A DNA stretch of 64,000 nucleotides from contig OU744454.1 of the NCBI GenBank assembly GCA_916610825.1, positions 149,001-213,000 on the forward strand. Reading direction: 5' to 3'. This stretch comes from Haliclystus octoradiatus. Taxonomy: Eukaryota; Cnidaria; Staurozoa; Stauromedusae; Haliclystidae. A program made the translations under genes and the position numbers. This document shows, piece by piece, positions 1 through 12,600 of the stretch (positions are counted from its first letter, which is position 1; each line of letters opens with the position of its first letter). The notes under the pieces were generated by a model. It did not search any database and was not told where the DNA came from. It saw only the letters and a list, made by a program, of their open reading frames with translations.

Positions 1-116
1 AATCTTGCCTCTTCAAGCCTAGAGCCTAGAAACCCTTAGTTATTTCAAACAACAGTAGTATAAAACAGGAGGTGTATGTTTTTCAGCGCAATTCTATCAT
101 ATTTCGTTTTAAAATC

Positions 117-410
117 TTAAGAAAATAAAACTAACCTTCTGCAGTTGTACTTTCTAGATGCAAAATTAAATGTTTTATTACAAGCAGAACATGACTGGTA
201 TTGATTTCTGTCTTTCCAGTGAAACTTTCGGATCCCTTGATATCTTCTTTGTACTTTCTCTGAGTTGATTCCATCAGAATAAACATCACCTTCGTTCTCT
301 CTGATTAACCCGTCGATCCCTTTGAAAAAAGTCGGTTTCTTAAGATTGAAACTCGCCAGCCCTGCAGAAAAAGATCCAGTTCTCGTCAGTGTATCATCTA
401 ACAAACTCAT
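117..410 (-). CDS. Possible first exon of an unrecognised minus-strand gene running off the left edge
   Basis: An open frame begins with ATG at 410 and reads MSLLDDTLTRTGSFSAGLAS onward. Composition looks coding (Ser, Lys, Asp, Gly and few rare residues) up to about 260, where AAA|GTACAA could be a splice donor; the last third (CSACNKTFNFASRKYNCRR) reads less like conserved protein. It would lie head to head with the S28 protease gene, 311 bp from that ATG. I recognise no family. It could equally be a chance ORF, since an 80-100 codon frame is not rare here. Confidence 0.25.
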   Translation of the reverse strand: MSLLDDTLTRTGSFSAGLASFNLKKPTFFKGIDGLIRENEGDVYSDGINSEKVQRRYQGIRKFHWKDRNQYQSCSACNKTFNFASRKYNCRRLVLFS

Positions 411-721
411 TTTTCACTGATCCAATTCCAGGGAAAACATTTGCTCACTAATTGATAGTCTTTACTCCACATAAAATAAGAGGTGCATATATAATACATT
501 TAATTTCTCAAACTTATCAAATTACGTCGTACTTTCTGTTGAATTTGAGTTTATTTGAGTTTTGGCTAGCCTCATGGTATGGCCTCTCATCCCGCAGCAA
601 AACAAAATCAAAAGAAATCATCAAAAATCACATGATCGCAGAATTTCTATTTTTCTCCGTTTTGCTTTGGTTGTGTTTTGGTTAGTTTCCGTAATAGTAT
701 CAATACGAAAGTTATCGTAAA

Positions 722-3700
722 ATGAAAAACGGAGGGCTCATAGTTTGCGGTATTGCTATAGTCATTGGACTGCAGTTTGTCCAGTCTCTGCCGCGTTTAA
801 TCCGTGGAAGACCGAAGGGTGGTCTGTTAAGAGACCCTTTTGTTTCCGAATCGGATAAATCTGAACTACCAGGAGAGCAATGGTTTAACCAACAACTAAC
901 TCATTTTGATGACAGTGACACTAGAACATGGAAGCAGCGCTACTTTTCAAATGCATCTCATTTCAATGGCAGTGGGCCTGTATTTCTCATGATTGGAGGG
1001 GAAGGAACTGCAAATCCTGTTTGGCTGACGGTCGGCTCAATGATGTCACACGCCAAAAAATTTGGTGCTCTTTGTTTATTCCTGGAACATCGTTTTTATG
1101 GCAAGAGTCATCCCCTAAGGTGAAACCCCTGCAGATCTGCTATTAGGGGCACATAAGGTCTAGGGACAGGGCAATGATTATTTCCTCGAATGAAATGGAA
1201 ATCGATGTGCTGCAAATAATTTGCACAAAACACCAAGCCATACTATATAATTAATAACCCAGACAGTTATTTGTCTATTACTTTAGAGACTTTAAAAAAT
1301 ACTGTAAGCAGTACGTGGTAGCATTCGAAAACATTGTAACAAATTAACATCTAATTATAGTTGAGTTTGACTACGATAAATGATTTCCTAAAAGCAACCT
1401 TATTGGAGGTGAAGCCTGTTATATTTCGATGGGTGCGACACTGCGACTCAGACTAATAATGGCAAAAATTAATCATAAGCCAGAGCTAATCATAATTGTG
1501 TCTTCAAAGTATTCATTTTGACGCTTCACAAAGGTTCCCGGAAGGCCAGCATATATTCAGAAGGGTTTCAATCATCAATATTAGTTTTTAATTGAAATAA
1601 TAATTTCTGTTTTGTTGCTGTTGTTGTTGTTGTAGCGATTTGAGTGACGCGAGCCTCACTTATTTGAACAGTGAGCAGGCGTTGGCAGATCTGGCTAATT
1701 TTCAAACAACCATTTCAAAGAAATTCAGACTGAGCGAAGTAAACAAGTGGATCTCATTTGGTGGGTCATATCCTGGTGCTCTTTCTGCGTGGTATCGATT
1801 AAAATACCCTCATCTCATATATGGTATGCTACCTGATATACATTATACACGCTCCTTGGGGATCCAAAAATCATTTATCTATTCAGTGACATCATTATGA
1901 TAATACATTGCAGGTTCAATTGCCACCAGCGCCCCAGTTCTTGCCAAATTGGATTTCACAGCTTATTTAGATGTCGTTGATGCTTCTCTCTCTGCAACCA
2001 CTCCAATCTGCTCTAACAATATTCGCAGTGCAACAAAGTCTGTTGCAAGCATGATAGAGTCCCAGAAAGGTCTAAAAGAGCTCTCTTCGTTGTTCAAGTA
2101 AGTCTTAATCTGGTACACTGTGGCATGGTTTAGCCCTGCTAAATGAACGCAGCATTTGCTCAACGTCGATGTAGAGTTTGTGTAGAATAGACCACTTCGG
2201 TTCCGTCAGCCGCCCCATGCAACATCTGCTCTACAAGGGCTCTACATGGCTCAGCAATTTAAAGTGGATGTTGGCAAATGTTGCGTCATTTAGCAACCCC
2301 CAAATGCTCAACATTGATGTGTTGAGAGTGACTTTAAAAAGATTTCCTGGTCGATTAAAAAATAATGATGTAAACCGTTAAAATTATGTACAGAATTAAT
2401 TTGTTAAAATAGTAGGCCTATAGTTATGTTTAAATACTGTAATGAATAGAATTAAAATATAGTGTTTATATGGCCTGATTACTGATAAACTGCTTTTTTG
2501 ATAATTCCGTTAACTAATTACACAAAATAAGTGCTGCCACTAAAAATGCCATAGCATTTCAAATTGCTGGGAACTACAGTTGATAAAGTTTCTGATGATG
2601 ATCGAATACAGCATTGAGGAGTTCAAATAAGTAGGAGAAAGATTATGTAAAGATTTGTAAGTCAATAATAAAAATATAAACTTATATAAAATTATAAACT
2701 AAAGTTAATTACAAAACTAAATCTTGCAATTTTATGCAAAAAGGCAATGTATTGCACATCACGAGCTACAGTACAATGATGTAAAATCTATCATTAAATT
2801 AATTTTCGAAATCCACATCCACAAATTAAAATTTGAAAGTTTTAACATGCAATACTTCAAGAAAAGGTAGCAAACGGCCAACAGCTTAAACATTGCTGGG
2901 AACATCGACAAAATCCAGACCTTCCAAGTCAAAGCCGTGAGTCTCACGCTTCTCTCACTAGCTTTCTCACGGCACAATGTCGTCACTACTTCTGTGTAAA
3001 AAGCCTTTGATAATCCAATTAATGTTAACAGCTTAACTAATTATACTCTGTTGGATTATTCTGGGTGTTGTTTCTAAACTACTTTTATGTTTTAGCTACA
3101 TGCGCAAGTGTCAACATTATCCAAAATGTTGTCGTAAATTATCGTTTCAAGCCATTTTGAATCCATAACAAAATGCATGTCCCCAGAGCTCTAGAATTGG
3201 GCAGCCCCCTTCAGGGAGGGCCCTACATTTCATCCCCAAAATACGGAGTTTCAAAAATCTCACTGTTTTTCAAATCCCAAGTTGGAAGGTCTGAAAATCT
3301 AACTATTTGGCACTTTTTATTTCATGTTCCGCGAGCCTGACCCATCAACAAAACAGAAAAAAACAAGGGTGTCTGTAACTTGCGTGTGTTTACAAGAAAT
3401 ACGTCATAACTAAATTGTCGCCTTTGTCGGGGACTTTACTCCAGACTTGATTAATTTATTAATATTCTGATTTGTTAAACATTCATTGTTCGACTGCTAA
3501 ATAATGATATTAATGACAGATATAACGTTTTATGATATTACCGTTTTATATACAGTATTAAACTTATATACCAGTTTCAAATTTCAAATTTTTTTTTCTA
3601 AAAAACTATAATTTGGATTACATAAATTAATATATCTCTGCTTAAAAGCGGAAGGCCATATTCCCACTTCATCAGCAAATAGATTAAGGTATGCTTATAG

Positions 3701-6146
3701 TTAATATTGATATTTAAATAAAATCTGAGATAGTACATTCCTTTATATTTTAATATTTACAATTCTAAGTCAAAATTAATGTTCAAAGCGACAATATGTC
3801 GTAATTATTTCTATTTGAATAAAACAACCATGTGTTCCAATCTACTCAATAAGCTTACAATCATGCTTGAACTCCGAATAACGGCCAAGTTATGATGGTT
3901 TAAAGTTGACCTATTTGTTCTACTTTTGGCTTATCATGTGAACTTAAGGTGTCAATATCTCGCGACAGTATCGAAATTTTTCAAAAATAATTTCGAATTT
4001 GAATTTTGGATACAAAACACTACATTTCTACAAACTTTCATCAAAATCAATTTTTTTTTGTCAAATGAGTGCGTTATTTGGCGTGGAATGACCCCCAAAT
4101 TTAGTCAGGCCAGAACTTTTTTCATAACATCGAGAAGCTAAAATTCATAAGCAAAGGTCGTAGTCAAAAAGGTGATAAATAATGGCGTATTTACTGTAAA
4201 CGCACGCAGGCACGCAAGTTACAGACACCGAAAAAACAAGTCCTATGTGAGTTAATGAAATGTTGGGCACATTTAGCCACCCATGCAACATCTGTTCTAT
4301 GAGTGCTCTACACAAGCTCAGCAATGTAGAACACTTGTAGAGCAGATATGTTGAATTCATTTAGCCAGGGTTTTAGTGGTTAGTGGCTATTTCAGGATTA
4401 ATTCTCATTTCTTAACATATCAATTTGAGCACTATGTTGATGATAGACCTAATCTTGAGCAACCAGTAACTAATTGACCAATTGAAAGATGGACTTTATC
4501 AAAAGGGTTTGATTCAATGGGATATTCCAAAAGGGTTTACATTCAATGATGAATTCCAGAACATTCTTCATATCATAATGTTCTGTGTTTGAATAGATTG
4601 TGTAAACCATTGGACAGCAGAAGGCCTGATGACATTGCACAGTTCTCATCTCAAATTGCTGGGAATTTCATGGGTGTAGTACAGTACAACAAAGATAACA
4701 GAAAGTTTGAGGTAGCTGTTGTTATGTTCAAGGATGTTGATGATCGAGATAGATTTCATAGAGGTTAAACACACAAGGCGTTTGAACTATGTATTTTAAG
4801 AGTGATCTACCTACAAATGAGGCTCTGTAATATAGAGGCTAGCTATTTCAAGTCTATTACAACAGCAGCCTGTGATACAGTACTTTGAACATACAATGAA
4901 GACATCCAAATAAACAAATTCAAATAAATATACAATGTTCTATTGCATTGTTTACGCAGGGTTCTACTGCATCAAATGTTACAATCGATACTTTGTGCAG
5001 TGTCATGACTAATGCGAGTGCACCCAGTGATGTAAACCGACTAGCAGATGTTAACTCACTTTTATTGGATACATATGGTAGTAACTGCCTTGATGCTAGC
5101 TACAGCGACTTCATATCTTCAATGAGGAAGACGTCTTGGGGTAGCGCAGCAAGTGAAGGCGGTAGGTTTATTTACATGTCAGCAGATAAAATTAATTAGT
5201 TATTAAATTAATAAGAAAGAGCTACTGGCGTACAGCCACGTACGGTATCTACCGTATTGAAATAGGGATACACATTCTACTATTTTTCAAACAATTAATT
5301 ACTTGATCACTCCCTTATTAGGTCGACAGTGGATGTACCAGACGTGTACTGAATTTGGGTTTTTCCAAACATCTGACTCAAAAGAGCAACCGTTTGGCAA
5401 CCTTTTTCCTGTTAGGTGAGTTAGATACTTAAACTGTAGCCTATAGGATACTAATAGTATATAGCTTATATGGTCTGTAGTTATTACTTATAGGCTACAT
5501 ACTACAATTTTGTTTTTATTTAAATTTCAGTTTTGATGTAAAGCAATGTCAGGATATATTTGGTAGTGATTTCAATGCCACAAACATACAAAAAGGAATT
5601 GATCGCACAAACCAGAACTACGGCGGCTACGGTATCAAATCAACAAAGGCAAGGCAAAGTGTATAATGTTAATTATGCTGCCACTGTATTGCACAACATG
5701 CATTATGCTCAGTGCCGTGTAATTTGTTTACTGTTGTCCATTTACTAATAGATTGTGTTTCCAAATGGCTCAATTGACCCTTGGCATGCTCTTAGTATCA
5801 GAAGCGACATTCCACCGTCTATCACAGCCATCTTTATTGAAGGTAACTTCTGATTGAACTACTTTTAACCAATTTAATAATTAATTAAAGATTGAATTCC
5901 CAGTGCCAACGTGCTTCAAACAGGTTGTTTAACTACATCTACAGTTTTCTTTCCTGACCTACCATCAGGAATGTTGTAAACCAATTTGGTTGAATGACTG
6001 ATTTAATAATTATAATATGTTTTGCAGGTACTGCCCATTGCGCAAACATGTACCCTGATGATGTCAGTGACCCCCCTGGATTGACAAAGGCACGCTCTCA
6101 TGTGGCAGAAATCATTGCAGAATGGCTGAGCAAGGCCAATCAGTAA
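722..6146 (+). CDS. S28 family serine carboxypeptidase (PRSS16 / thymus-specific serine protease type)
   Basis: Nine exons join in frame to 502 residues: 722-1119, 1636-1823, 1914-2097, 4597-4711, 4960-5161, 5322-5415, 5531-5648, 5752-5842, 6028-6146. The product starts with a hydrophobic signal peptide (about residues 5-22) and then a propeptide-like basic stretch, so it should be secreted or lysosomal. Family S28 enzymes remove residues after proline from peptides. The catalytic triad is visible: Ser177 in GGSYPG, Asp442 in NGSIDPWH and His467 in TAHC. Other family landmarks are [28 protein letters not shown] and the [11 protein letters not shown] block. Length fits the family (about 450-520). 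Intron 7 has a GC donor (AAG|GCAAGG); no GT donor keeps frame. Intron 3 (2.5 kb) carries mobile DNA. A likely polyA signal ATTAAA lies 83 bp after the stop. Residues at each joint match the family, so the model is solid; PRSS16 versus DPP7/PRCP subclass is not settled. Confidence 0.93.
2130..4372. mobile_element. Putative non-autonomous DNA element with imperfect inverted ends in S28 intron 3
   Basis: The left part (2130-2165) and right part (4335-4372) are imperfect inverted copies sharing CCTG(G)CTAAATGAA followed by CA(A)CATNTGCTC. Further inverted subrepeats of GCAACATCTGCTCTAC occur at about 2218 and 4290. No transposase frame is seen inside. A second element (3368-4229) is inserted within it. 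Boundaries are approximate and I found no convincing target-site duplication. Confidence 0.5.
3368..4229. mobile_element. 862-bp MITE, TIR GGTGTCTGTAACTTGCGTG, with 11-12 bp target duplication
   Basis: The ends are inverted copies of GGTGTCTGTAACTTGCGTG. The flanks GAAAAAAACAAG (3356-3367) and GAAAAAACAAG (4230-4240) differ only by one A in a homopolymer, as expected for a target-site duplication of about 11 bp. A 9-11 bp duplication would fit a Mutator-like (MULE) origin, but no transposase is present to confirm this. Related termini occur at 51357 and 53376. Confidence 0.75.
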
Positions 6147-6228
6147 CTTGCTTTTGTTGTAGAATTTTTAACATAGGCTAAATTTAAATGAAATGTAAAT
6201 TTAAATGTGTACAAAATATATGATTGAA

Positions 6229-6234
6229 TTAAAT
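6229..6234 (+). terminator. Likely polyadenylation signal of the S28 gene
   Basis: ATTAAA lies 83 bp downstream of the S28 stop codon in an AT-rich stretch. This is a common variant of the metazoan signal. Confidence 0.5.
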
Positions 6235-6470
6235 ACACTTTTTTAAATATTTTTTACTAATTGACTTTATTATCTCAATATTTTCTATACTATTGTTCCT
6301 TTGCTGACCACTTTCACTGAAAGGAATTTAATTAAATAATAGAGTTAATATTCGTAATTAATTAATAACCAATAATTGTTGGTCGATGACTGCACGGATA
6401 ACAAATGAAATTTGAAAATTCGGTATTTCAAATATTTCTTGTAGCTGTTATGAAATTGTTTGGAATTTGC

Positions 6471-6478
6471 TATAAATA
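6471..6478 (+). promoter_or_regulatory. TATA-box-like sequence upstream of the FMN reductase gene
   Basis: TATAAATA lies in the 972-bp gap between the S28 stop and the next ATG. A splice-acceptor-like TTCGCAG just before the FMN-reductase ATG, and a donor-like TTAT|GTAAGT at 6636, suggest a 5' UTR exon (about 6500-6635) and a UTR intron. If so, this TATA box is well placed. This is inference only. Confidence 0.3.
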
Positions 6479-7118
6479 GAATACGTGCTGTCATTTTGCA
6501 TTTATCTCGGCTATATAGAATGATGAGTCAGTATCTAACAACGCCAGCCAACATCTTCTATTGACTATGGAAAAACCAGCTCGCTAGCCTGCGTGCAAAC
6601 TAAAACCAACTCGCCGACAATAAAGTCTGTGTTATGTAAGTCTGTGAGCTTTAATCGAAGTCATTGGCATCAAAACATGAAAAAAGTTGATAAATAGATC
6701 ACAAAAGTGAAAGAAAGCGCAGCAGAAGTTGCGAAGGTCGGCGAGTTGGTGAGTTGGCTTTTCTCACACATTCTGCAACGCCCCCATTTCTATGTCTGTG
6801 TCTCTGTTGTCTAGGGCATCTGACGAAGTTAATTGATGTTGACTGGAAATAACTTTATTTCAAAATATCAACTCCGTTAGTATTGGCATTTGATTATTCA
6901 AAAAGTATGTAGTTTCACTTTAGTATCGTATTATTTTGTTGTTTTTAATTCCTATCATAATTTCAAAATAGCAAGAGACCTTGAGCAACATAGTTCAAGT
7001 TTACAATACTAGAATAATACAGACGGACATAACTGCCAGCTTGTAACTTACCTGATGTTAAGAGCTCTCGTGTTCTGTGTAATTGGTTACTTGTTTTCAT
7101 TCGCAGGTTAGGATCATT

Positions 7119-8302
7119 ATGTCCGTCGTAAAACCGTTGAATGTGGTTGCTTTTATTGGCTCAGCAAGAGACGGTAGAATCGCTAATCGTGTGGTTGAGG
7201 TGCTCAAAACCTACTTCAAAGGCAGACCCGAGAAGCACACCCTTCAAATTGTTGGTATGTTCATGCAAGGATCCAATCAATAAAATTAAAGTCAGCTGCG
7301 ATCTGCTGCCCTATTATATTTCATCAGACGAATTGCGTCTCATTGCGTTTGTATTTCTCAGCTAGACTTTTTATTTTTAGAGACTTGGAAAATCCACAAA
7401 TCCTGGTGGGTTTTTGTCAATCGATTACAATATGAATATTTTGAAGCAATGAGCTGTTATAATTATTTTTTAATGAAAAAAGGGCACATTGTTCTTGAAA
7501 TTTACTCTCCAAGCCATTGTCACGTGACCTTCGCTTTCATTGAGCGAACAGAAGATATGCGCTCTCTGTCATGTCTGGGCTATGTGATGAATCTAATTTT
7601 TGTGCTTGACTGATTTTGAATTGAACACGTCTTTCTGTTTCAGATCCTGTAGAGTATGATCTACCCGTACTTCGTCAACCGCTGCATTTCTACCCAGACC
7701 AAAGCAAAGCTCCAAAGATCCTCCATGATCTCAATGACATTGTTAAAAAGGCGGACTGTTACATCGTCATCACAGCTGAATACAACCGTTGTCTTCCACC
7801 CGCACTAACAAACCTAATGGATCATATACCACCGGCAAGGTATCAATGGCACTCAAAATGAAGCATCATTAAGATTTGAATTTGCGTCATTGCATGCATT
7901 TGAACAATTATCATTTTCTCTTTTAAGTTATTCATACAAGAATTCCCAGATCATTTCCTACTCAATGGGTCCACAAGGTGGTGTGGTTGCTGGCATGCAA
8001 GCGCGCAGTTTCCTCACTGAGCTTGGTTGCCCCCCAGGCTCCCACGTGGTGGCTATATCTGCCGTAAGTATCCCAATGAAAATCAATATTTTGATAACAC
8101 AGGGCTCCAGTCCTCTGGGCAGTGGAATAACATTTAATTATTTATAATGCTGATTTTCAATCAGGCACACAAGGAAATCAAAGAGGACGGCACTACAGAA
8201 AACACACACATCATCAGCAGTCTTGGAAAGTTATATAACCAATTGGATTGGTGGGGTCAGTGCACTCGCAATGGTAGAGAGAATCAAGGCTTACCAAAGT
8301 AA
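7119..8302 (+). CDS. NAD(P)H-dependent FMN reductase-like flavoprotein (flavodoxin-fold quinone/azo reductase family)
   Basis: Four exons (7119-7254, 7644-7839, 7928-8063, 8165-8302) join in frame to 201 residues. The FMN_red fold is recognisable: beta-strand plus phosphate loop VVAFIGSARDGRIANRVV (residues 9-26), the strand and loop ADCYIVITAEYNRCLPPAL before a helix NLMDHI (about residues 82-106), and SYSMGPQGGVVAGMQARSFL (the GG loop near the flavin). Family members bind FMN and pass electrons from NAD(P)H to quinones, azo dyes or free flavin, mostly in the cytosol; the substrate here is unknown. No signal peptide or membrane segment is seen. ATG 7119 is the first ATG after a likely acceptor. 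The C-terminus (LYNQLDWWGQC) resembles that of related invertebrate and fungal proteins. Confidence 0.85.
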
Positions 8303-9674
8303 CACTAGGTATTTATATGATGATGCATGTAGACGCGCTAGCTTATTTCATATCTGTATTTCTCATGTGATCAATATTTGTGATCATTACATAAAATCAT
8401 TTTTGTTATTATTGACATTCGATAATAATATATTAAAATATATAATACACACATATTTACAAGTTCATGTTGCCTGGAGACCAACCGTTACAAAGGTGCT
8501 GTTGAACCCATCGTTCTCTCTTGAGTTTCCTTCTTCTTTGCTGGTAATGGTGTCGTCATCTGTTGTTTTGCTTTCAATACTTCGTTCCTGATATCACACA
8601 ATACAAGCCAGCTCAGTCGCTTCACAAAAGAGATTTAATCTTATATTATCTAGTTAACAGGTTAGAATTGAGCAATCCATTTACAATTACTTTATCTAGT
8701 TACAGTAATGGGTTAGAATTGAGCAACCCATTTACGATTACGTTATCTAGTTACAGTACAAGGTTAGAATTGAGCAACCCTCTTACGACTACCCCAGTTG
8801 AATAAATTTTAAAAACTTTTCAACTGATTGCTTTCAACTGTTTGCTTTCTTTAGTTCAACAATACTCTATTTTAATACAGTCTGCCTATTTTTGTTAGCG
8901 TCACTCTATCCTGGCCCTCATTTCCGCTCCATTGAGAGCCCAATAAAACTGAACGGTAAAAACTGCTACAAACAAAAATATTGTGTGCCACAATCACAGC
9001 CGACCTAGATGTCGCATCAGCTACAGTCAGGTGTAGGTTGACGAACTCATTGAAGAGCGTTGCATAAGCACTTATAATATTCACTGTCTTGAAGGATTGT
9101 ATGAACATTATAAAAACATTTTGTGGCTGTAGAATACAAAACAACTTAACAAGAGGAAAAAGTATCATAGTTGCGAGGAGCGATTGCAGTTGCTGGAAAA
9201 TGGGAAGCATTTCTTTGGCTTGAAACTTGATTTAGATAATTAAAAATCGATGCAATTACCTGAAATAAAGGTTGATTTTCCACAATAAATAGTCACAAAA
9301 TGACAAACGAAATATATAAACTTTGAAAACCTTTTTGTTTCGCCAAAATTTGTAGAATTAACTTTTTCATTTCTTATCCTATCAAAAAATCTTGCAGTAG
9401 ATTTGTATTAAAAGTACCAGAATCAAAAAGAATTTATGAAATCAGTTGGAACCGAATGTACACGTTTGTGTCTTCAGATGATTAGATCCACTAGATTATG
9501 ACGTTCTTTGTGTGGCAAATATGTTAATATGGGGTTAGACTGCTTTGCTTGAAGTCTGAACATTCATAACATCAACTACCGTAATATCCTCTTAAAAAAT
9601 GTTTCTCTGTTTGTATAGCATAAATCTCTTGGGCTATCTTAATTCTTCTTCAAAATGATAATAATCGATCTCAC
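8303..9674. other. Region between the FMN reductase and the last recognised CEP152 exon
   Basis: This stretch must hold the FMN-reductase 3' UTR and the missing 3' part of CEP152, which is on the other strand. At 8660-8790 there are three imperfect 45-50 bp tandem units built around GGTTAGAATTGAGCAACCC and TTATCTAGTTACAG. A minus-strand open frame at 8872-9210 does not join in phase to the last sure CEP152 exon, so I leave it uncalled. Confidence 0.5.
8660..8785 (+). repeat. Short tandem repeat, about 3 units of 45-50 bp
   Basis: Units begin at about 8661, 8711 and 8761 with GGTTAGAATTGAGCAA(T/C)CC and continue with TTACNATTAC then TTATCTAGTTACAGTA. Divergence between units is low. Confidence 0.7.
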
Positions 9675-12600
9675 CTGATGATGACTGCGGCGCGTTGTTT
9701 CATTGTATCCACATACAGAAGGACGTCCTTTTTCACCTTGGCAATGCTTCTCAGGTAATGGCGTTGCATCTGTTTCAAAATGATCTCATGATCACATGAA
9801 CCAGCCTGGAAAAGTAGTAACCAATGACAACAAGCAAAAGGTATACACATAGTAATACAGTAGTTTTATCTTCAGACAGTAAAATCATTACGCATTTCTT
9901 TTAATCAGAAATAGATATTAATCTGCTGCTGTCAAAAGTTACAAGAAAGGATTATTGTTGATGATAAGGTGAGCCATCCTGATAGTCACTTAAAACACAC
10001 AATTAATTCAAGATAATTCACATCACCCTTTGAGAAGTGCCTGTGGATGGTGTCTACTTATTAGGATCTACTCGTGACTTTTCTAGAGTACAATTATGTG
10101 GCAGATATGAAACGAGGAATGCAGAAGGTTGAAAAATAGGTTCTGATGTGGCATTGATTGGATGATCTGCCGTCTCTTTTATCTTTCGCTACCAGCAGGA
10201 AAACACAAGAATAAACAGAACACAATAAACAAGACACATTAAATAGATGTAGTCTCATTCTAATAATTGACAATACAACGGAACCTCTTTTTCAACTCTT
10301 TGCAGAAGTCTCAGCATTCCACGCTTCACACGACTTTATGTACTGTATATATTTACCCATCATCATACCTTTGTTACTCGAGGAGCATTGCGCTTCAACA
10401 TTGACATGTCATCCATTAACTGCATCACACTGTCATCATTATCGCCAATGCCAACAGCATTGCTAACGTCATCAGACATTGTGTTAGTCGTTCCCATTTT
10501 ATTTAAATAACCTGTTGACTGCTGTTTTATCAATCTCAATTCATCTTGCAAACGCTTCACAACATTTCTGTGGGATTTCTCCAAGTCAACCATTTGTGTT
10601 TCAGTCTTTTCTGTTAGAGACCTCATTCTTTTATCATGAATATTGTTCAGTTCATCAACCTTACTCTCAATTTCTCTAGCAGACTCTTTCTCCGCAGCAA
10701 TCTTGGCTAGTTTTACTTCTTCCTTGCAAGACTCATTCATCTGCTCAATTACGTCGTTGTTTCTTTTAACAAATTCATCATGAAGAGTCATCTTTATTTT
10801 TTGGCATTCAGCATCTAGCAGTCTCTGGCAGTCTAATTTGGTAAGTTCTAATGTAGACTGGTGATTAGTTTCTAGGCTATTAATCTCTACTTTGTGTTTA
10901 CTTGATAGTTCATTCATAGAACATTCTGATTTTGAAAGTCTTTCAATCAGTTGCTTCTTTTCAATTTGAATCTGTTGTATCTAAACAGAATTATAATACC
11001 GAAATTCAGATATTGTCATATCTGATCGACTGTGGTTCAAATCCCATAAAGGTCAACTCAGCCTTGACGTTATCAAAAAACATCAAATGAGTACCATCTA
11101 AGGATGGAGGATGGAAAGGTCCAAATGGAATTGCATTGTGAGTAGCTGTATTGACAATCAATGCCTATCTACCATGAAATCTGTTGAAATGGATTTGTAG
11201 TGTCGCGGCTGGAACCAATAAAAAACGTTTAACATCATTGCTCTAAGCGGAAAGAGCGGAAAGAGCCACTCATCTATAAGTCGAGAAGTGGTACCCTCTC
11301 AATTTTTTAATTGATATACTAGTTGCAATCGTTCAAATCTCAAAAGCCACCACACCATCATGTTAATGAAACATCACACCCCCTTTATTGTTGCATGTTT
11401 GAGAATGAATTTCACGTGTTGTTATTTAGCGGAAACCATGTTTCAATGCATTGTTTTGAGTTTGATAATTTTGTTGGAATTTTTGTAGCCAATCATTTAA
11501 ATTGGTGAAATGTGTTTTGCAAAGTAAGGATACTCCCTCTTAATGTTTTCCTCATTAACTTTATCTATTAACTTGAAGGGGCATTGGAAGGCCATTTTCC
11601 CATGTCAGAAGACCTTCAACATTCTTTTGTTTTGTTTGGGCTAGTATAACTGATTATGCATATTGCAATGTAACATAAATCTGTTTTTGATTATACATGC
11701 GCAATAAGAATATAGTGAATGTAATGTATTCAATATGTTGTATTACACAAACCTTGTGATTGTCATTTTTTGTGTCACTCTGATTGTGAAGTTCTTCTGA
11801 CAGACTGATGTAGCTATTCTTGGCTACTTCCAATTCTCCCCATGCCTTTTCAAGATCCATTCTGAAAGATCAAAGGTCTCATCCTTTCATGACGCATCAC
11901 ATTTTAGCGTATATCTCTGATCTATTTACAAATATTGTGTTAGTATTAACTCAAGTATGCTGCAACACTAGTTGAAAAGCTTTGATCTCAATAGGCTGAT
12001 ACAATTAAACTATTCAATAGGTATGTAATACCTTAATTTATTCATTTCTTCGTTGTGGGATTGTTCAATCTGTTGACGCAGGTGCACTTTCATATCATCA
12101 GTCATTTTGATGTAAGCGTTTTGATACCTTCAAATAACAAAAGTTAGTAAATTATACTTTTTTCAATCAAGGCAGATGACTACAAAATCGAACAATTGAT
12201 CTAACTGTATTGACTTACTCTTCTAAGCTTTGTAGCTTGTCTTTGTTGTGACCTTCAACCATCTACAAATTGAACATCATAAGAATCAAACAGTAGCCAT
12301 ACAATTATTCTCAAGTGCTACTTTCGTTGCCAACTATAACGACTGGATTTGAAATAAGAAAACTCACAGCAGCCATATTTCTTTTCAACTCAACATTCTC
12401 CCTCAGCAGATGTTGTATATCATTAGTTACCAGGTCTTCATTTGCAGCTTTCTTAAAAAGAAATATGCCGAAACAGTTAAACATAACATATAACAGCAGT
12501 TAACAAGTCACACATGCCGAGTGTGGCCAAAGTGCGAGCCAGCCAGCCATGAAATCTAGCGATAAATGACATCATTCAATGCGAGCCAAATCATGCAAGC

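Noticed and set aside
452-685. 77-codon plus-strand frame upstream of the S28 gene
   Set aside because: It has no coding bias or domain, and ends before the signal-peptide exon.
8872-9210. 112-codon minus-strand frame as the last CEP152 exon
   Set aside because: The preceding sure exon ends in phase 2 (AG|). Joining at the available acceptor near 9250 gives an immediate stop, and the sequence (hydrophobic, no CEP152 C-terminal motif) does not match.
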